Shown: positions 1 to 12,222, counted from the first letter of the stretch. The stretch: DNA of 64,000 nucleotides from Calliopum simillimum (GCA_951812925.1 OX638368.1:74062422-74126421); one strand, 5' to 3'. A program made the numbers and translations. Notes: generated from the sequence alone by a model not told the origin.

Positions 1-8
1 AAAAAATT

Positions 9-175
9 AGGTGGCAACCCTAAAAGTTTTTGTATAATTTTAAAAAAATTTATCTGAGCGTGTCCTAAAGTAAAAATTTGAATTAAGTCACAAAAAGTAT
101 GATTTCAGCAAAATTCCAGAAAATAACCAGGTGGCAACCCTAAAAATATGTGTTAAATTTTTTAAAAAGCTTATC
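9..175. repeat. Two-copy direct repeat, about 121-bp step
   Basis: The string aggtggcaaccctaaaa occurs near 9 and again near 130, each time followed by a similar AT-rich stretch ending in ttatct. The array may continue to the left of the window. No coding potential is seen. Confidence 0.6.
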
Positions 176-330
176 TAAGAACTTCAAGACCTTAATTTAT
201 TTTTTAATTAAACTTAAAAAAGTTCCATTTAACCAAAATAAAAATAAATTACCGTTGGCAGTCCTGAAAACCATTAAAAATGTAAATTTATACATATATG
301 TATCAATAACAATAGTTACTCATGAGATTG

Positions 331-510
331 CTACTTTTGTATCAAGTATCAAAAATTTTTTTAGTTACTTGTTACTTTTGTATCAAGTAACAAAATTTTT
401 TTTTGATACTGATACAAAAGTAACAAGTAACAAATTTTTTTTTTGATACTGATACAAAAGTAACAAGTAACTAAAAAAATTGTTGATACTTGATACAAAA
501 GTAACAAAGT
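331..510. repeat. AT-rich compound palindrome
   Basis: Blocks such as acttttgtatcaagta and their complements (tacttgatacaaaagt) alternate, so 354-395 pairs with 441-479 and 331-355 pairs with 483-505. The 98-residue frame crossing it is low complexity and is not called a gene. From 511 to 696 nothing is recognised. Confidence 0.7.
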
Positions 511-698
511 ATCAGTAACAAAAAGTTACAATTTTGCCCATCTCTGATACAAGTACTTTTATTTCCAAGTAGTTATGATACAAAAATTCAATAGCTTTTG
601 TATGACTTTCTGTATGTACATTTTTTGTTCAAAAGGAAATAAGTTGGTTATTCATGGACCAATCCTTAAGGTTGTGGTATTAAAATAAAGTTAAAATA

Positions 699-1976
699 CA
701 GGGTAGCTGATTCGAAGTGTTGCCAATTCAAAAGATCAAACGATATAATTGTTGGGAAATGTTAAAATTTTAAGAATCTACTTGAGATTTTCGATATGGC
801 CACCTTTGGCCTTAACTATGGCCCGTAGACGGTCGAAGAACGAGTCGCATGCTGCACGAATTTGATTTTGTGGAAGTTTGCGCCATTCTCGTTGAAGGGC
901 CACTTTTAGCGTATCAACGCTCTGGTATTTTTTAGTCAAGACCTTCCTGTCCAACATACCCCAGATTGAGAAATCCAGCGGATTCACTTCAGGCGAATTT
1001 GAGAGCCATTGTTGAGCAGAAATGAAGCTAGGAACTTTTTTTTCTAACCATTCTTGATTCACACGAGCTTTGTGTGACGGTGCCGAGTCTTGTTGGAATG
1101 TCCATGGCTTGCGACCGAAATGTTTGCGTGCCCACGGTAGTAAAGCACCCTCCAACACTGATTCACGATACACCTGGGCGTTTACTTTGACGCCAGCGGC
1201 CAAAAAAACGAGTGGTGAGCGCCCATCAGCAGTCACTGCAGCCCAAACCATCACATGCGGTGGTGCCTGCGTCCTGGTGGCCAAACGAACATTCAAATTT
1301 TCGTAGGACCTCTCTGTCAAGTAAACCCGATCATTTTGTTTGTTTACATATTGCTGGATACAGTAATTTTTCTCATCAGAGAAGACAATTTGTGACAGAT
1401 TTCCGGCGGCGGGCAAGCGCAACAACTCCTTGGCTCTATCGAGCCTAACTTTTTTTTGAGCAGGAGTGAGATCATGCGCCTTTTGGAACTTGAGGGCCTT
1501 TAGTCCGAGCTTGTTTGACAATATGTGTTGCATTCGTTCACGCGATATTTTCAGCTCGGCAGCCATTTGTCTGCCACTGCGTCTCGGATTTCGCTCAATT
1601 CTGGCCTTCACCTTTCGAACCATTTCTGCTGATGTTGCAGTTATTTTCCAACCACCACCATGTCGTTTGGCAACGCTGCCGGTACCATTGTGACGTGTTA
1701 TGGTCCGATACACAAACATTTTATTCACTTTTAAATGTTTCAGCTCACGAACAATTGCTGGTTGCGATTTTCCAGCCAAATAAAGAGCAATCACACTATT
1801 ACGTTTGAATTCCATTTCGAAAATTTTTTATTTTCAATAAATTGACGCGCAAATGCTTTTGGTTACTTGTTGACAATAGAATGAACTAACATCATGCCAA
1901 TTTTTAGACAGCTGTCATGTTCCATCTGTCAGATAAGTCTATCTGAAGTTGGTAACAGTTCGAATCAGCCACCCTG
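699..1976 (-). mobile_element. Tc1/mariner-superfamily DD37D element, copy 1 (1278 bp)
   Basis: Terminal inverted repeats start cagggtagctgattcgaa on the left and end ttcgaatcagccaccctg on the right, pairing over about 27 bp with few mismatches. TA dinucleotides flank both ends (697-698 and 1977-1978), the expected duplication. The right part is nearly identical to copy 2 at 14183-15486. Compared with that copy, this one lacks about 35 bp between the left repeat and the stop codon and has 9 bp more inside the gene. Confidence 0.92.
778..1815 (-). CDS. DD37D transposase, uninterrupted
   Basis: A 345-residue frame fills the element. The N-terminal part (about residues 1-115) has two helix-turn-helix-like segments typical of paired-type transposase DNA-binding domains. 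The DDE domain shows the first Asp in VFSDEKNY, the second in FQQDSAPSHK and the third in NPLDFSIW. Exactly 37 residues lie between the second and third Asp, which is the DD37D (maT-like) arrangement rather than Tc1 DD34E. The length is normal for the superfamily and no stop or frameshift is present. Such enzymes cut and paste the element at TA sites in the nucleus. Family placement is by motif only; activity is not shown by sequence. Confidence 0.9.
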   Translation of the reverse strand: MEFKRNSVIALYLAGKSQPAIVRELKHLKVNKMFVYRTITRHNGTGSVAKRHGGGWKITATSAEMVRKVKARIERNPRRSGRQMAAELKISRERMQHILSNKLGLKALKFQKAHDLTPAQKKVRLDRAKELLRLPAAGNLSQIVFSDEKNYCIQQYVNKQNDRVYLTERSYENLNVRLATRTQAPPHVMVWAAVTADGRSPLVFLAAGVKVNAQVYRESVLEGALLPWARKHFGRKPWTFQQDSAPSHKARVNQEWLEKKVPSFISAQQWLSNSPEVNPLDFSIWGMLDRKVLTKKYQSVDTLKVALQREWRKLPQNQIRAACDSFFDRLRAIVKAKGGHIENLK

Positions 1977-2195
1977 TAATAACACACAAGCTCGTAAAGA
2001 GATTTTTTTAATTTTGTATTGATTTAGGTAAGATTTATGTAATTAAAGATGGTTGGTTTTTGGTTTTTTCAGTACATTTTCTCAATTAAACGGGCATACA
2101 AAAAAATCTGCCGGACCGATTTCAAAATTTTTTCAGATTTGAATCATTTGACATTTTTTTTTTTTAAATTCTGATGGATAAAAATTTTTTAATAA

Positions 2196-3026
2196 CCGTA
2201 TTCACGATCTTGTTGCATCGTAGCAAATGCAAAATTGAGGAGTGGCCGTACCAGAGGGCCTAAGTACCATTTCGAGGCAGAAGTAATGTCATAATTTTTA
2301 TGTGCTTTATAGTTGGTTATTTGAATGTTATAATTTTTTCAACATAATGACATTAATTTCACATAATCAGGAAAGTTTTTAGTGAAAGCAGAAAACATCT
2401 TTATTAATTTCTAACAAAATGCCACCCGTTTCATATTATGACACTACTTTTGCCTCGAAATGGTACTTAGGCCCTTTGGTACGGCCACTCCTCAATTATT
2501 TTAAATTACAAAAACCAATTCTATTGAATTTTCAAAAGCAAGAGTCTTGTTAGCAAGACCAAATTTGCAACACAAAAACCTATTGCACGATTGATTTCCA
2601 ATAGTCTATTGTGACTGAATTTATTTTTTTCATTTGTGATTGGCACAATTGCTTAATGACTTTTATGTTTTTGACAACCGTATTTGTCACAAATAAAAAT
2701 TAAAATGTAAACAAATACAATTAAATTTCAATTATTTCGTTTTGGTTTAATTAACAAAGATTTCTACGTAATGTTTGCATTAAGCACATTGTATGTAGTT
2801 AATAAAATTGTGATTTTTTTCTAAATAACGCACAATTATTCAGTAAAATTTCTTTTAAATCAAAATAAGATATCAAATAAATTTTAAATTCAAAAACTAT
2901 TTGACAGCAAAACAAAAAACAGCTGTTATGAAACGTTTGCAATATCAATTTACAACAGTGTGAAATCACAATTATTTACTCTTGCAAATTTTCATTTGCT
3001 CCGATGCAAAAAGATCGTGAATACGG
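2196..3026. mobile_element. Non-autonomous TIR element (about 0.83 kb)
   Basis: The left end ccgtattcacgatcttgttg is matched in inverse at the right end (gatcgtgaatacgg, 3013-3026). The pairing extends about 45 bp inward with scattered mismatches. No open frame is present. The target duplication is not clear, so superfamily is unassigned. Confidence 0.65.
2232..2497. mobile_element. Small MITE with long inverted repeats, nested
   Basis: The left arm reads aattgaggagtggccgtacc and the right arm ends ggtacggccactcctcaatt. They pair over about 60 bp, leaving about 145 bp of unique centre. It lies at the inner edge of the left arm of the 2196-3026 element, which suggests a later insertion into it. 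From 3031 to 3225 nothing is recognised. Confidence 0.7.
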
Positions 3027-3225
3027 CTTATTTATTTTCGCGCAGATGTAAGTCGTAATTTTGGATTTGCCAATTTATCTGAAAATTGAGACGTGATGGA
3101 AAAATTTTTGTAAATGCAGTTCTATTATGTCAATAGCAAGGAATAATAATTTTATGGTCTGAACTCAGATAAAAACAAAAACCTGAAATTCGTTGAACAG
3201 TGTTTTAGGAGAAAAATTCCTAATT

Positions 3226-3309
3226 ATGCATGTTTCTTGCACCTCCAACTCCGATGTGCATGCTGCCGAGGCAGGTGGATTATCCACATTCTTGTGGGTA
3301 AGTAAATAA
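3226..3309 (+). other. Short ORF ending at a splice-donor-like site, GC-rich island
   Basis: The stretch from about 3226 to 3480 is clearly richer in G and C than its surroundings. A 27-residue frame begins at 3226 and runs into TGG followed by GTAAGT at 3298, a good splice donor match. It could be a small exon or the 5' part of an unknown element. No protein family is recognised and chance is quite possible. From 3480 to 3826 nothing else is recognised. Confidence 0.2.
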
Positions 3310-3835
3310 GCTTAAGGCTAGATCCGGCACAGACGCTTCAGGATTTCGACAAGATGCTTATTTTAAGGCGGCATCGACTCGCCTTGTCAGTGCCAGTTAC
3401 GGGCATTGTGGGTTTTTCTTTCGAGGCGCAACGCTGTCCAACGCTACGAATTTCCACACCCTAGCTGGTCACCCGCTATTTAGCTATTAAAATAACACTA
3501 TCCATTCACATTAGCTGTGTTTTAGACGACAGTTTTCAGTGCTTAATTAAGCGCTTTTTCAGAAAGCTATGGGAAAGTAACAACCAAAGTGCTTAATTTA
3601 ACGCTGACAAACTTGCGTGATTAATTCGTAAGTACAAAGTAGATATGTGAATGTTCCCGTTTTACACTGAACATTAGCTGTGTCTAATGGGATTTAAATA
3701 TAGTGGCCACACATTTTTCTCGATCCTCTTGGCAAGCGGAGGTAAGGAAGTAGTGCGGAAAGCAGAATAAAGTAAAAAAAAAATAATAAGAAGGAAATAG
3801 CTATTCCCAAACAGAATAAAAATAATCTATATATT

Positions 3836-5685
3836 AGAGTGGTCCAAAATCCGAAAGTGTTAAAAAGTCAAGGTGCGCGCAACTTTTCTGAATCCTTGGA
3901 TCCTGCTGTTTACAAAAAGTGCTTTGGAACCAAAAAAAAATTGCGTTTAGATATTCCGCAACGAGCTTGAAGGAATTTTTGAGTTTTTGAGTACTTTTTT
4001 TAATTTAAACGCTATATCTTTTTTACCAGATAAGGTATTTGCAAAAATTAAATTGCATTTTTGTAAGAATATTTTGAGTCAAATTCTGCATCAATAATAA
4101 TAAATCTTGTCTTTGCCAATTTTTTTTAGCAGCACTTTAAACTTCAAAATTTGTTAATTTTTTGAGGTGTTTGCACATTCAAGAACCGATTTTTTTCTTA
4201 TTTTGCTCTAGCAATTTGTTTTTTAAATTTTTATATGTTTATAAATTAATTTATCTGTAAAATAATTTCAACAACTAAGCTTTTAGTAACCGTTTTACTC
4301 ACTAAAAACAATTAAGTATCATTATATTCAATTAAAAAAAAAATTAATTTTAATGTTTTCAAGGCATTGAAGAAATAAGATATCTTAATGGCATGACGTA
4401 AGGTACCACTTTTTTCTTATAAATTCATGAGTTCCTAATCTTCTGAGTAAAACAACATTCTTCGCAATATCGAAACCTTGGCACTTCATGTTATTTTTGG
4501 GAAAATAGGTTAACAGATAGTTTTCATAGAATTTCGAAGGAAACTAAAAAAATAAATAAATCAAGAAGAAACAAAAAACGCCATTTTGGATGTATGTATT
4601 TGTTGATGCTGATTCGAATTCGGTCTCAAAATTGCTGTATCTTGTACGGTTAAGGAGATATTTTTACATAAAAGTATAAGAAACACCGTTTTTGCTCTTT
4701 TTAAAGTGATATTACAAGTCAAGGTTACTTTCAACCACAAAAAGTGTTATAGTGGTTAAAAATGCCAGTCTAATTCCTTAAAATTCAATTTAAATTATAC
4801 CGATATCTTTTTTATCTTCTGAGTTCTCCTAACCAAAAAAGTTGAAAAAGTGCAAAAAACACGTTTTTTTGTTATTTCTGCTTACGATATTTCGGAGGAA
4901 CAAAGAAATATCGAAATAATTTAAATTGGGTTTTGAAGAAAAAGGCTGTCACTTTTAACTTCCATACCAGGCTGAAAGTTACCATGTTGTGATATAACAG
5001 ATTTAAAAATAGCAAAAACCGGTGTTTTTTGCATTTTTAGGTTAGGATATCTCTAAAACCGTGTGAGATAGAGCAATTCTGAGACCGGATTTAGAATTTT
5101 CATGAATACATACATCGTAAATGATTATTGTTGTTTCTGTTTCACCACGAAAATTTTAAGCTCAAAGTTTTTTTTTTTTGCCATATTTGATTATATTTTA
5201 CGGTTTTTAGTAAGTAAAGTGAAGCTTATAGCTTAGTTGTTGGAGTCAGTTGATAGATAAATTAATGCATAAAAAAATAATATTATAAAAAAAAAATAAG
5301 AAAAAAATCGGTTCTTGAATGTGCAAACACCTCAAAAAATTTACAAATTTTGAAGTTTAAAGTGCCGATAAAAAAATTGGGAAAGACTAGATTTATTATT
5401 ATTAATGCAGAATTTGGCTCAAAATATTTTTACAAAAATGCAATTTGATTTTTGCAAATATCTTATCTGGTAAAAAAGATATAGCGTTTAAATTGAAAAA
5501 AGTACTCAAAAACTCAAAAATTCCTAAAAAAGCACCTTCAAGCTCGTTGCGGAATATCTAAACGCAATTTTTTTTTGGTTCCAAAGCACTTTTTGTAATC
5601 AGCAGGATCCAAGGATTCAGAAAAGTCGCGCGCACCTTGACTTTTTAACACTCTTGGTTTTTCCATACAAAATTTGGACCACTCT
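3836..5685. mobile_element. Foldback element FB1 (1850 bp), 9-bp target duplication
   Basis: The outer arms pair over about 380 bp (3836-4212 with 5290-5685) and a second inner pair is seen around 4610-4720 with 5000-5100. The ends read agagtggtcc and ggaccactct. The 9-mer ctatatatt sits directly before the left end (3827-3835) and one base after the right end (5687-5695). No transposase frame is present. Long arms plus a 9-bp duplication fit foldback or non-autonomous Mutator-like elements (inference). Confidence 0.85.
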
Positions 5686-5699
5686 ACTATATATTAATA

Positions 5700-6200
5700 C
5701 GAAAGACGAAAATTTGTACTACTTTTTGAACTATGTTAGAAATGGAGCACGACTTTGAATTATATACCATTAGAAGGGTATTTGTGTGTAAACGTGCACA
5801 AAGTTAAAATTATTTTAACATTTTGAAAAGCAAATTTTTCAATATAAACAACGATAAAATACAAGGTCACACATAGCTGAAAAGAGGTTACAGCACATGT
5901 TTTTCTTTTCTTTTCGTTTCACATTTGTCACTGTACCAGGGATGATAAAACAGCAAATAGCAAAAAAAGTAAAAGTGATAACCAAACTTGATACTAGCGC
6001 ATTGTTTCAATGTATAAAAGCTCATTGAAAGATTTTATATTTTGCATAAGCTTCAAGCAAGTGATGCAGATCTGCACAGCTGATATAGTTGAGCGCTTAT
6101 CTATGTGAATACGTATACGGAAAGCTTTTATTGTAAGAGCAAAAACTCAAGTGCCCGCGGGCATAGGCTTTGGAGATTAGGTCACAAAAGTATTTTGCAT
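5700..6200. other. No gene recognised
   Basis: AT-rich sequence without a convincing open frame. Short self-complementary patches occur near 6020-6070 but no boundaries can be drawn. Confidence 0.5.
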
Positions 6201-6204
6201 TAGT

Positions 6205-6650
6205 AATATTATACCTTTGCACGGATTCCATCCTTTTCATTCTTGCAGTACTTGTTTGTGCACCTTTTTTTGATAAAATATGGTATTTCTGACCTTTCCA
6301 CTAGATAAGATCAAAATATTTCTATTCGGTTCGAAAAAGGACATTGCGGCGGTGTTTTAATATCTTTGGTGTTGTACAGAAGCGTCCCAGGATGTATTTG
6401 GGGTCATTGTCTTATGGGAACGCCATTATTTTTTTTTTTTTTTTTTTTTTTTGTAGAATTCATGTCTATCATTAGGTATATGGGAAAAATTAAAAAAACC
6501 TTGCTCCCAGGGGCTAAAAAGTTTCCTATTGGTGTAAGTATCAAACATAAAAATTTTGATCCCGATCGGAAAATATTTGACCGTGGCGAAAGGCCGTTGA
6601 AGGTCGGAAAAACGCTCTTTATATGGAAAAAATGGGGCTTTAATCGCAAG
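6205..6650. repeat. Left arm of inverted repeat U
   Basis: This block matches 11590-12010 in inverse orientation. Shared landmarks include ataaaatatggtatt, ctgacctttcca and cttgctcccaggggctaaaa. The two arms bracket element T copy A and the MITE array, so they look like the ends of an older foldback-type element that was later invaded. The frames at 6366-6668 and 6404-6649 are low-complexity shadows around an A/T tract. Confidence 0.7.
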
Positions 6651-8683
6651 AATCAGTCCTATCTTTAAAACTATTTGACATAAGTGAATGAGATTTGGTT
6701 TTTATATGCTCAATCTCAAAATCTGCCATGTGACATTCGTACGCTGTTTTTTGGTCATATCAATTTATGTTAAATAATTGAAATGTTCATGATTTAAAAA
6801 TTTTATATTAAGCTCCTTGAGATACACATTTACTTCGAACGAAGAATTATTATAAATTGTATGGTTTTCGCGTTATTAGCAGCCAAACTTCTCTGCCACG
6901 TGACACAAATTTGGAAGTCATTTTTGAGGTACACATACATCATCGAAAATTCTGCGCTTCTACCCAACCGATCGATCACAAATTTGTATATGTTAGAAAT
7001 AAAAGATGAATAAAGAGAACTGAATATCGTCTCTGCCACGTAACATACAAAATCTGCCACGTAACATACAAAATCTGCCACGCTACACCGTCTGAAAAAT
7101 TGTACAAAAAAATGTATTTATACCATTGTTAATGTTCGCAACAACAAACAGAATGATAAGAGCATTAAATTAGGTATAACTACTTCGCTAACCTCCATTA
7201 AGCTTCATTTTACCCAAGTTTCCCATTAGGTTAGGCGCTAGACGGGCTTGAGTATAAAAATATGAGAACCGGAATCTGAGCCTAGATTCTTATTGGTAGG
7301 ACTCCAAGTTACTAAAAAGTGGATGATGCCAGAATCTGGGACGGTCCATTTTTTTTAAATCACCTACCCCCATCCAGGCCTACCATGGTTTTCCGTTTTT
7401 TACAGCCGTTAGACTTAGATCTGCTTATTACGAATCTGAATTTGGTTTGTTTCTATCACGTCTGGATCCTTAGTTATCCTTGCTTAAAAATGAAAAAATC
7501 ACTGTTTTGGGTTCTACTTAAAGCTACATTACAAAAGCAGAAAAAGGTATCATTGATTTTTCAACGCCATACAAGGGATTAATGATTTCATGGTTTTAGA
7601 TTTTAATACATATCTCACAAACTATTCAAGCGATTTTGATGAAAATTAATGGAAGGATGGCGAACATAAATACCATACACTGGGTGGAAAAAATGTGAAA
7701 TTAAATAAGTGCCACGCCCACTTTTCACTTATTAAGTTATACGATCGCATGGCAGCGGCTCTTTTCTTCTTGTATTGCTCAAATGTTACATCTTTTTTGA
7801 GCTTTTCGGTGTAATTTTTGTTCATCTCAGCCTTCCTGTGCGACAAATTAACGATTGAAATCAAAAACCGAAAAATAAAATTCACTGTGACAAATCTCTG
7901 ACACGTTACACATATATTGGAAAGGGAAAATTCACTGGAAAATAATGTAATCAGCAATAAGTTGGGAGCGAGTTTTTTCACTTATATTTGTTAAATTTAC
8001 TCAACTTTTTGCTAGGGAGTACTAATGTATAAATGAATAATTAAAAATAACGTTTGACAAATTAAAAAATTTAGTACAACAATTTTAAAGCTTATTGAAA
8101 TAGCTTTCATATGACAATTAAGTTTTTATTACTCATCCAAGCGTTTCCAACTTATACTGGTTCTACTAAATCTACTTTTCACTTCAATTTTTCTTTTTAG
8201 GTATCTTTTTGGTGCAAATTTTTGATTTTTAAAATGCACTAAAATGATTAAAAAGACGTTTTTTACTATAAAAAGAAAATCATTAACTTAAATTTCACAA
8301 ATTTTATACTGCTACAATTGCTTATTTTTCTTCTTCTGCAATTGCTGTTTCTTGATTATCTTTTTTTTTTAAGACAGCTACCAAAATCCAGTGGAAAATG
8401 GAAAAAAATGTCAACGATTTATGGAAAAAAGCGTTGCCACATGTTTTTTTTTTTTAAAAATGCCTACGGAATTGGAAAAAGTCAGCGTTCAGACTGGTTT
8501 TTTGCGCAAAATGTCAAAGATATGGGAAAGACTCAGCGTTGCCAGATGTTTGTTTTGTGCAAAATGTAAACAGTCTTGGAAAAACACAGCGTTGCAAACT
8601 GGTTATTTCTGAAAATGTCAACGATATTAAAATAAAAAAATTATCACTGCAGGAAGGGGAGTTTCTATTCATAAAATTACGTA

Positions 8684-9970
8684 GGCTGCTCGATATATTT
8701 CTGGCCTAGGCAACACTAAGTGTAGCCAGGTGCAATCTGACATTTCTATTGGAAAGTTTGATATTTTTTAGCATAAACGTACTCAGAACGTTTTGACGTA
8801 CGACCATCATTTGTGTTGTTTACAGTGACTTGAAAAAATCAATTTGGCAAAAAAATGGAATTAACTCGTGAACATTTTCGTGCGATAATTTTTCATAACT
8901 TTCGACGTGGATTATCACGACAAGAGTGCATCGATGAACTTAAATCTTTGTATGGCGATGAAGCACCATCCTATAGCACTGTGAAAAACTGGTTTAATGA
9001 ATTCAATCGTGGCCGACACTCGCTCAAAGACGAATTCTGTGAAGGTCGTCCAAAAACGGTCGTTGTGCCAGAGAACAGTGATGCCATGCGTGAACTGATA
9101 ATGCAAGATCGTCATGTGACATACCGTGAGATAGAGGCATCTTTGGGCATTTCTCCCACCAGCATACATTTGATATTGCATGAACACCTGGCCGTAAAAA
9201 AGGTTTGTTCTCGTTGGATCCCGCACAATTTGACAATCGCTCAAAAAAAGGCTCGTGTCGATTGGTGCAAAGAAATGTTGAAAAAATACGATCGCGGTGT
9301 TTCAAAAGACGTTTATAAGATCGTCACAGGTGACGAATCATGGATCTATGCGTATGAGCCCGAAACAAAACAGCAATCGATCGTGTGGGTCTTCGAAGAC
9401 GAGCCAAATCCAACGAAAGTTGTTCGTGGAAGAAGCACTTCGAAGCAAATGGTCGCCTGTTTCTTCGGCAAAAGTGGTCATGTGGCGACTGTTCCTCTTG
9501 AGCAACGTAGGACGGTCAATTTTGAGTGGTACACTTCAATTTGTTTGCCTGAAGCCTTCGGAGAAATTCGAAAAAACGAACAAGAGAATACGAATCATTG
9601 TTCACCATGACAATGCGAGCTCTCACACATTAGCTGAAACCAGCGCCTTTTTGACCGGCCAAAACGTCGAATTGATGGGTCATCTGCCGTACAGCCCTAA
9701 CTTGGCACCCAATAACTTCTTTTTATTCCCGCACATCAAGAAAAAAATGCGTGGTCAATGATTTTCGTCGCCAGAAGATGCTGTTGAAGCGTTCAAAAAC
9801 CATGTTTTGGAGGTGTCTCAATCGGAGTGGAAAAAGTGCTTCGACAATTGGTTTGAGCGCATGCAAAAGTGTATAAATCATTCTGGAGAATACTTTGAAA
9901 AACAATAAAACCATTTTTGATAATAAATATTCGCATTTTCATTATTAGGCCAGAAATATATCGAGCAGCC
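8684..9970 (+). mobile_element. mariner element, inactive copy (about 1287 bp)
   Basis: The left end ggctgctcgatatatttctg is matched in inverse by cagaaatatatcgagcagcc at the right. TA precedes the left end (8682-8683); at the right a TA follows four bases later, within acgta that also flanks the left side. Length is typical of mariner. It sits within element T copy A, in a short imperfect palindrome. Confidence 0.88.
8855..9908 (+). pseudogene. mariner DD34D transposase, broken
   Basis: The frame opens at 8855 (MELTREHFRAIIFHNFRRG) with the paired-type DNA-binding region, the WIPHNLT motif and the first catalytic Asp in TGDESWIY. A frameshift in the A-run near 9570-9580 moves the rest of the protein to the frame that begins near 9297. 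That part carries HHDNASSH (second Asp) and, 34 residues later, APNNFF where an Asp is expected, so the third catalytic residue reads Asn. A stop at 9759-9761 (CGA to TGA type) follows KKKMRGQ; homologous sequence continues to 9908. Three independent lesions make it dead. Confidence 0.9.
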
Positions 9971-10580
9971 CACGTATCACTACTTCCAGTGCTTCTCGAT
10001 AATGGAAACTCCCTTCAGATTTACGATAAGGCCCATTATTGCCTTTTAGAGAAAGAAGGCTTCTAAAAATTGTTAAAACTTAAGTGTAGTCAAGGTGTAT
10101 CCAAACCATAGTCTGTTCGTCAGAAATGCAATTTACGTTAAATTAGATCGCGGTTAATGCGCCATTAAAAACTTTACCCTTTTTTGTATCTAACACGATA
10201 CATTTAAATTGCGTCTGTTTTCATTGCCATAAAACCGGCTTACCAAAACATTTTTTTTTTACATTTTATTATTTATTTATTTATATAAAGGTATAATTTC
10301 ACATAACTAGCTACAATAAAACACCAAGCGAATTGAATTAAACGGTTTTTACCTTTTTTTCCAGAGCTCTGAATTTTTTATATTTTTTTTTTTTTTTTAT
10401 ATATTTTGTTCACTTGGAAAAAACAATGGAAGTGCCACTTTATTCCACATATATAGAAATACCTCCTAAGGCTAGGTAGAACAAAACATGATCCATTGAC
10501 ACATGCAAAAGAATTGTTAAAAAACTTGAAAAAAAAAAATTGTTCCTATGTTTACTATTTTTCAATTTTGACCATATGAC

Positions 10581-11420
10581 ATATCGTCACTCTTCGACCA
10601 GATTCACGAAAGTGCAAATTTTTCAGTTTTGGACTTATGTAGTTTTCTTGTACAAAATATTTCAATAAAGTTATGATATATCGTCACTCTTAGGCCAGAT
10701 TCACGAAAGTGCAAATTTTTGAGTTTTGCACTAATGAGGTTTTTTTGTACAAAATAGTTCAATACAGTTATCTCTATATCTGAGGTGGTTTAGTAGTAAA
10801 TGCAAAGTTTATAACAGGAAAAAGCAAAATTTACATATAATTTTAATATTTAAAAAAATTTCAAATAGCAATTTCTCAAATTCAATAATTTTCACATTTG
10901 TGAATCTGGCCTAAGAGTGACGATATGATATCGATATGATATCGTCACTCTTAGGCCAGATTCACGAAAGTGCAAATTTTCCAGTTTTTCACTAATGTGG
11001 TTTTCTTGTACAAAATGGTTCAATAAAATTATGCCAGAAGTATGAAAGCTATATCTGAAGTGGTTTAACAGCAAATGCAAAGTTTATTATACAAAAAAGT
11101 AAAATTTACATATAATTTTCATATTTAAAACATTTTCAAATAGCAATTTCTCAAATTCAGTAATTTTCACATTCGTGAATCTGGCCTAAGAGTGACGATA
11201 TATATATGCACTAATGTGGTTTTCTTGTATAAAATGGTTCAATAAAGATATGCCAGAAATATGAAAGCTATATCTGAAGTGGATTAACAGCAAATGCAAA
11301 GTTTATAACACGAAAAAGCAAAATTTACATATAATTTTAATATTTAAAAAAATTTCAAACAGCATTTTCTCAAATTCAATAATTTTCACATTCGTGAATA
11401 TGGCCTAAGAGTGACGATAT
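10581..11420. mobile_element. Tandem array of about 250-bp TIR elements
   Basis: Ends read atatcgtcactcttaggcca and its complement. Four units follow head to tail: a left-end piece 10581-10677, complete units 10678-10926 and 10939-11201, and a unit lacking its left end at 11203-11420. Each complete unit has terminal repeats of about 37 bp. No coding capacity. Confidence 0.85.
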
Positions 11421-11589
11421 ATGTATGCTTGAGTAAATTGTATCCAATAAAAAAATGGGCGATGCCACGCCCCCTCGACCCGAAATTCTTGTATCTTTGG
11501 AAATATTGGACTCAGGGGAATGAGATTCGGTACATATGTAATTGGCACTGGGAAAAAAATGGACGGAGTCACGCCCCCTCCTTCTAAAA
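11421..11589. other. GCCACGCCCCC-rich spacer
   Basis: Two blocks carry GC-rich runs (tgccacgccccctc, gtcacgccccctcc) spaced about 110 bp apart, a pattern that recurs in several repeat families of this window. No gene is seen. Confidence 0.5.
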
Positions 11590-12010
11590 AAATCAAATTT
11601 GTCATATCTCTGAAACTAAAATTTTCCGATCAGGACCAAAATTTTTATGTTTGATACTTGTATTTGTATTGTATTCTCAACAAAAAACTTTTTAGCCCCT
11701 GGGAGCAAGGTTTTTTACATTTTTAATTTTAACGATAGGTCTTCTAATGTCTATCCATAATGCCACCCATAAATTTAAGTTTCCCCACTCCACGCTTCTG
11801 TACGAAACCTAAGATTACAAAACACCACTGCATGTCCTATTTCGTTCCCAATAGAAATTGTTTAGTCTTATCTAATGGAAAGGTCAGAAAATACCATATT
11901 TTATAAAAAAAAGGTGCTGAAACAAGTACAGCAAGAAACATGGGACAAAAAAAAACGACCGAAAATGTCGAAAACGGATGGAATTCACGCAAAGGTTTTA
12001 TATATTTCCT
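11590..12010. repeat. Right arm of inverted repeat U
   Basis: Inverse match to 6205-6650, including the landmarks listed there. Frames at 11837-12091 and 11875-12063 are overlapping shadows. From 12011 to 12222 nothing further is recognised. Confidence 0.7.
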
Positions 12011-12222
12011 CAAATAGTGGCTGCCATGGTTATTACTTAAAGTCTCTTTTACTTGATAAATAATCTCAAAATAAAATTTTTGTTTTTTCATGTTTCAACT
12101 TCCTATTGCAAAGAAAATTAAATAAGTTATATTTTTACCGAAGAAACGAACCGAAAATATGGATTTTCTGTTGAGTACGACGCTTTAACCGAGGATGCCC
12201 AAAATGGCAAGAATTAAAAATC

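Larger units (their letters stand above)
6707..10574. mobile_element. Element T, copy A (interrupted by a mariner)
   Basis: The ends read tgctcaatctcaaaatc (left) and gattttgacca-type sequence ending at 10574 (right), with TA at 6705-6706 and 10575-10576. Copy B in opposite orientation is at 47078-52829. The two agree over 6707-7910 and 10020-10560. Copy A carries about 0.75 kb more plus a 1.3-kb mariner between 7910 and 10020. A CACGTG-centred motif recurs inside. No transposase is recognised; the small frames near 6830, 7319, 7646 and 8318 are not supported as genes. Confidence 0.75.

Noticed and set aside
150..446. 98-residue frame at the window start
   Set aside because: Lies across the AT palindrome and is low complexity.
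1070..1808. Plus-strand frames over the DD37D gene (also 14589-15237)
   Set aside because: Shadows of the minus-strand transposase; repeated only because the gene is.
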